Below, one piece after another: positions 5,251-5,850 of a DNA stretch of 5,850 bases (its first letter is position 1; every line of letters begins with the position of its first letter). A program made the translations under genes and the position numbers. The DNA is taken from the NCBI GenBank assembly GCA_017883105.1, contig JADGOF010000162.1, positions 1-5,850 on the forward strand, in the 5' to 3' direction. A model generated the notes under the pieces. That model was not told the DNA's origin. It made no database searches and was given only the letters and a program-made list of their open reading frames with translations. Source of the DNA: Acidimicrobiales bacterium (GTDB taxonomy: Bacteria > Actinomycetota > Acidimicrobiia > Acidimicrobiales > RAAP-2).

Positions 5251-5850
5251 CTACGATGCCGCTGCGTCGTCGATCGGAGCCTCGACCGGGTCGCTGTCGA
5301 CCAGGTCGTCGGTAGCGTCGACCCGCCGGTCACCGCCCTGTCCGGAAGTTGGCATGTGCAGGCCGAGGGAGTAGCCCTCGAGAAAGACCTCGGCCTCCTT
5401 CTGGCGTGGAAAGCGGGCCTCAAGCGCCCGGAACCGAGGTGAGTGGTTGGGTTCGATCAGGTGGGCCAGCTCGTGGACGATGACCGAATCGAGGACCCAA
5501 GTCGGTGCCACCCGCAACCGCTCGGAGATCCGGATCTCCCGTGTCGAGAAGGTGCACGATCCCCACCGCTTGTTCTGTGTGGTGGACCACCGGATGGACG
5601 AGGGGGTGACCCCATCGAGATAGCGCCGGCCCAACGCGATCGCCCGTTGCTCGAGATGCTCGTCGGAGGCATGGAGGTGGGGTCGGTGCCGGCGCAGGCG
5701 ACCGGCCAGACTCTCGACCATGCGGTCGAGCTCCTCACCGCGCAGGTGGGTCGGGACCACCACCACGATGCGATCACCCTCCCAGTGGGCACCGGCCGTC
5801 TTCTTGCGGCGCTTGCTGACCCGGACTTCGACATGGGGGTTGAACAGCGT
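5251..5850 (-). CDS. YgjP/DUF45-type zinc metallopeptidase, 5' end cut by window edge
   Basis: This is a cytoplasmic metalloprotein of the YgjP/DUF45 (M48-like) group. Numbering from the first codon in the window (5850), HELAH at 126-130 gives two zinc-binding His and the catalytic Glu127. EPNHSPRF brings in His136, the usual third ligand. RWGSC at 95-99 is the other family signature. The frame stays open to the edge and the residues before the first GTG (LFNPHVEVRVSKRRKKTAG) look like normal family sequence. The real start is therefore just outside, and the GTG at 5766 is internal. The last 30 or so residues form a Gly/Asp/Ala-rich acidic tail not expected in the core fold. The stop is TAG at 5251-5253. 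About 100 bases separate it from the next minus-strand gene, which has its own promoter. Family assignment is strong. The physiological substrate is unknown; E. coli YgjP has been linked to UTP pyrophosphatase activity, which may not apply here. Confidence 0.9.
   Translation of the reverse strand, partial: TLFNPHVEVRVSKRRKKTAGAHWEGDRIVVVVPTHLRGEELDRMVESLAGRLRRHRPHLHASDEHLEQRAIALGRRYLDGVTPSSIRWSTTQNKRWGSCTFSTREIRISERLRVAPTWVLDSVIVHELAHLIEPNHSPRFRALEARFPRQKEAEVFLEGYSLGLHMPTSGQGGDRRVDATDDLVDSDPVEAPIDDAAAS

Noticed and set aside
5218..5442. Short plus-strand ORF starting at a GTG after AAGAGGA, opposite the metallopeptidase 3' end
   Set aside because: There is a purine-rich box upstream, but the protein has no recognisable features and is antisense to conserved metallopeptidase sequence. 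No plus-strand promoter with a matching -35 box was found.

Overview
The window is very GC-rich, most codons end in G or C, several genes start with GTG, and an F420/FMN-type luciferase-like oxidoreductase is present. Together these suggest a high-GC actinobacterium. The proteins recall Acidimicrobiia-type relatives, but that placement is from memory and unverified. All genes look chromosomal. I see no tRNA, rRNA, CRISPR array, insertion sequence or attachment site.

Layout, left to right. (1) 1-1653, plus: an MFS transporter missing its N-terminus at the window edge, with a long extracytoplasmic segment before its last membrane helix. (2) 1675-2649, minus: a luciferase-like (LLM) flavin/F420-dependent oxidoreductase, convergent with the transporter. 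(3) 2650-2746: a divergent control region with a compact hairpin and candidate -10 boxes. (4) 2747-3394, plus: a stand-alone DEDDh 3'-5' exonuclease. (5) 3425-4369, minus: a DMT/EamA-type membrane transporter. (6) 4431-4787 and 4784-5149, minus: a rhodanese-like gene and a cysteine-dioxygenase-like gene, overlapping by 4 bases. (7) 5150-5250: an AT-rich patch in otherwise GC-rich DNA, carrying a good promoter. (8) 5251-5850, minus: a YgjP/DUF45 zinc metallopeptidase that runs off the right edge.

The most unusual part is the dioxygenase/rhodanese pair. Cysteine dioxygenase oxidises cysteine to cysteine sulfinate, and a rhodanese gene is a familiar partner in actinobacteria. Here both proteins look internally shortened. 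The dioxygenase has lost the block with the first cupin motif (HxH, two of three iron ligands). The rhodanese has lost roughly 17 residues between its catalytic loop and its final GGFxAW motif. Both reading frames, the GTGA overlap and the promoter are nevertheless intact. The pair may be a degraded but still transcribed sulfur operon, an unusual reduced form, or an assembly artefact.

A second theme is leaderless transcription. Three genes (exonuclease, DMT transporter, dioxygenase) have a -10-like TAC hexamer six or seven bases before an ATG or GTG start. The LLM gene instead has a Shine-Dalgarno-like GAGG before an internal GTG.
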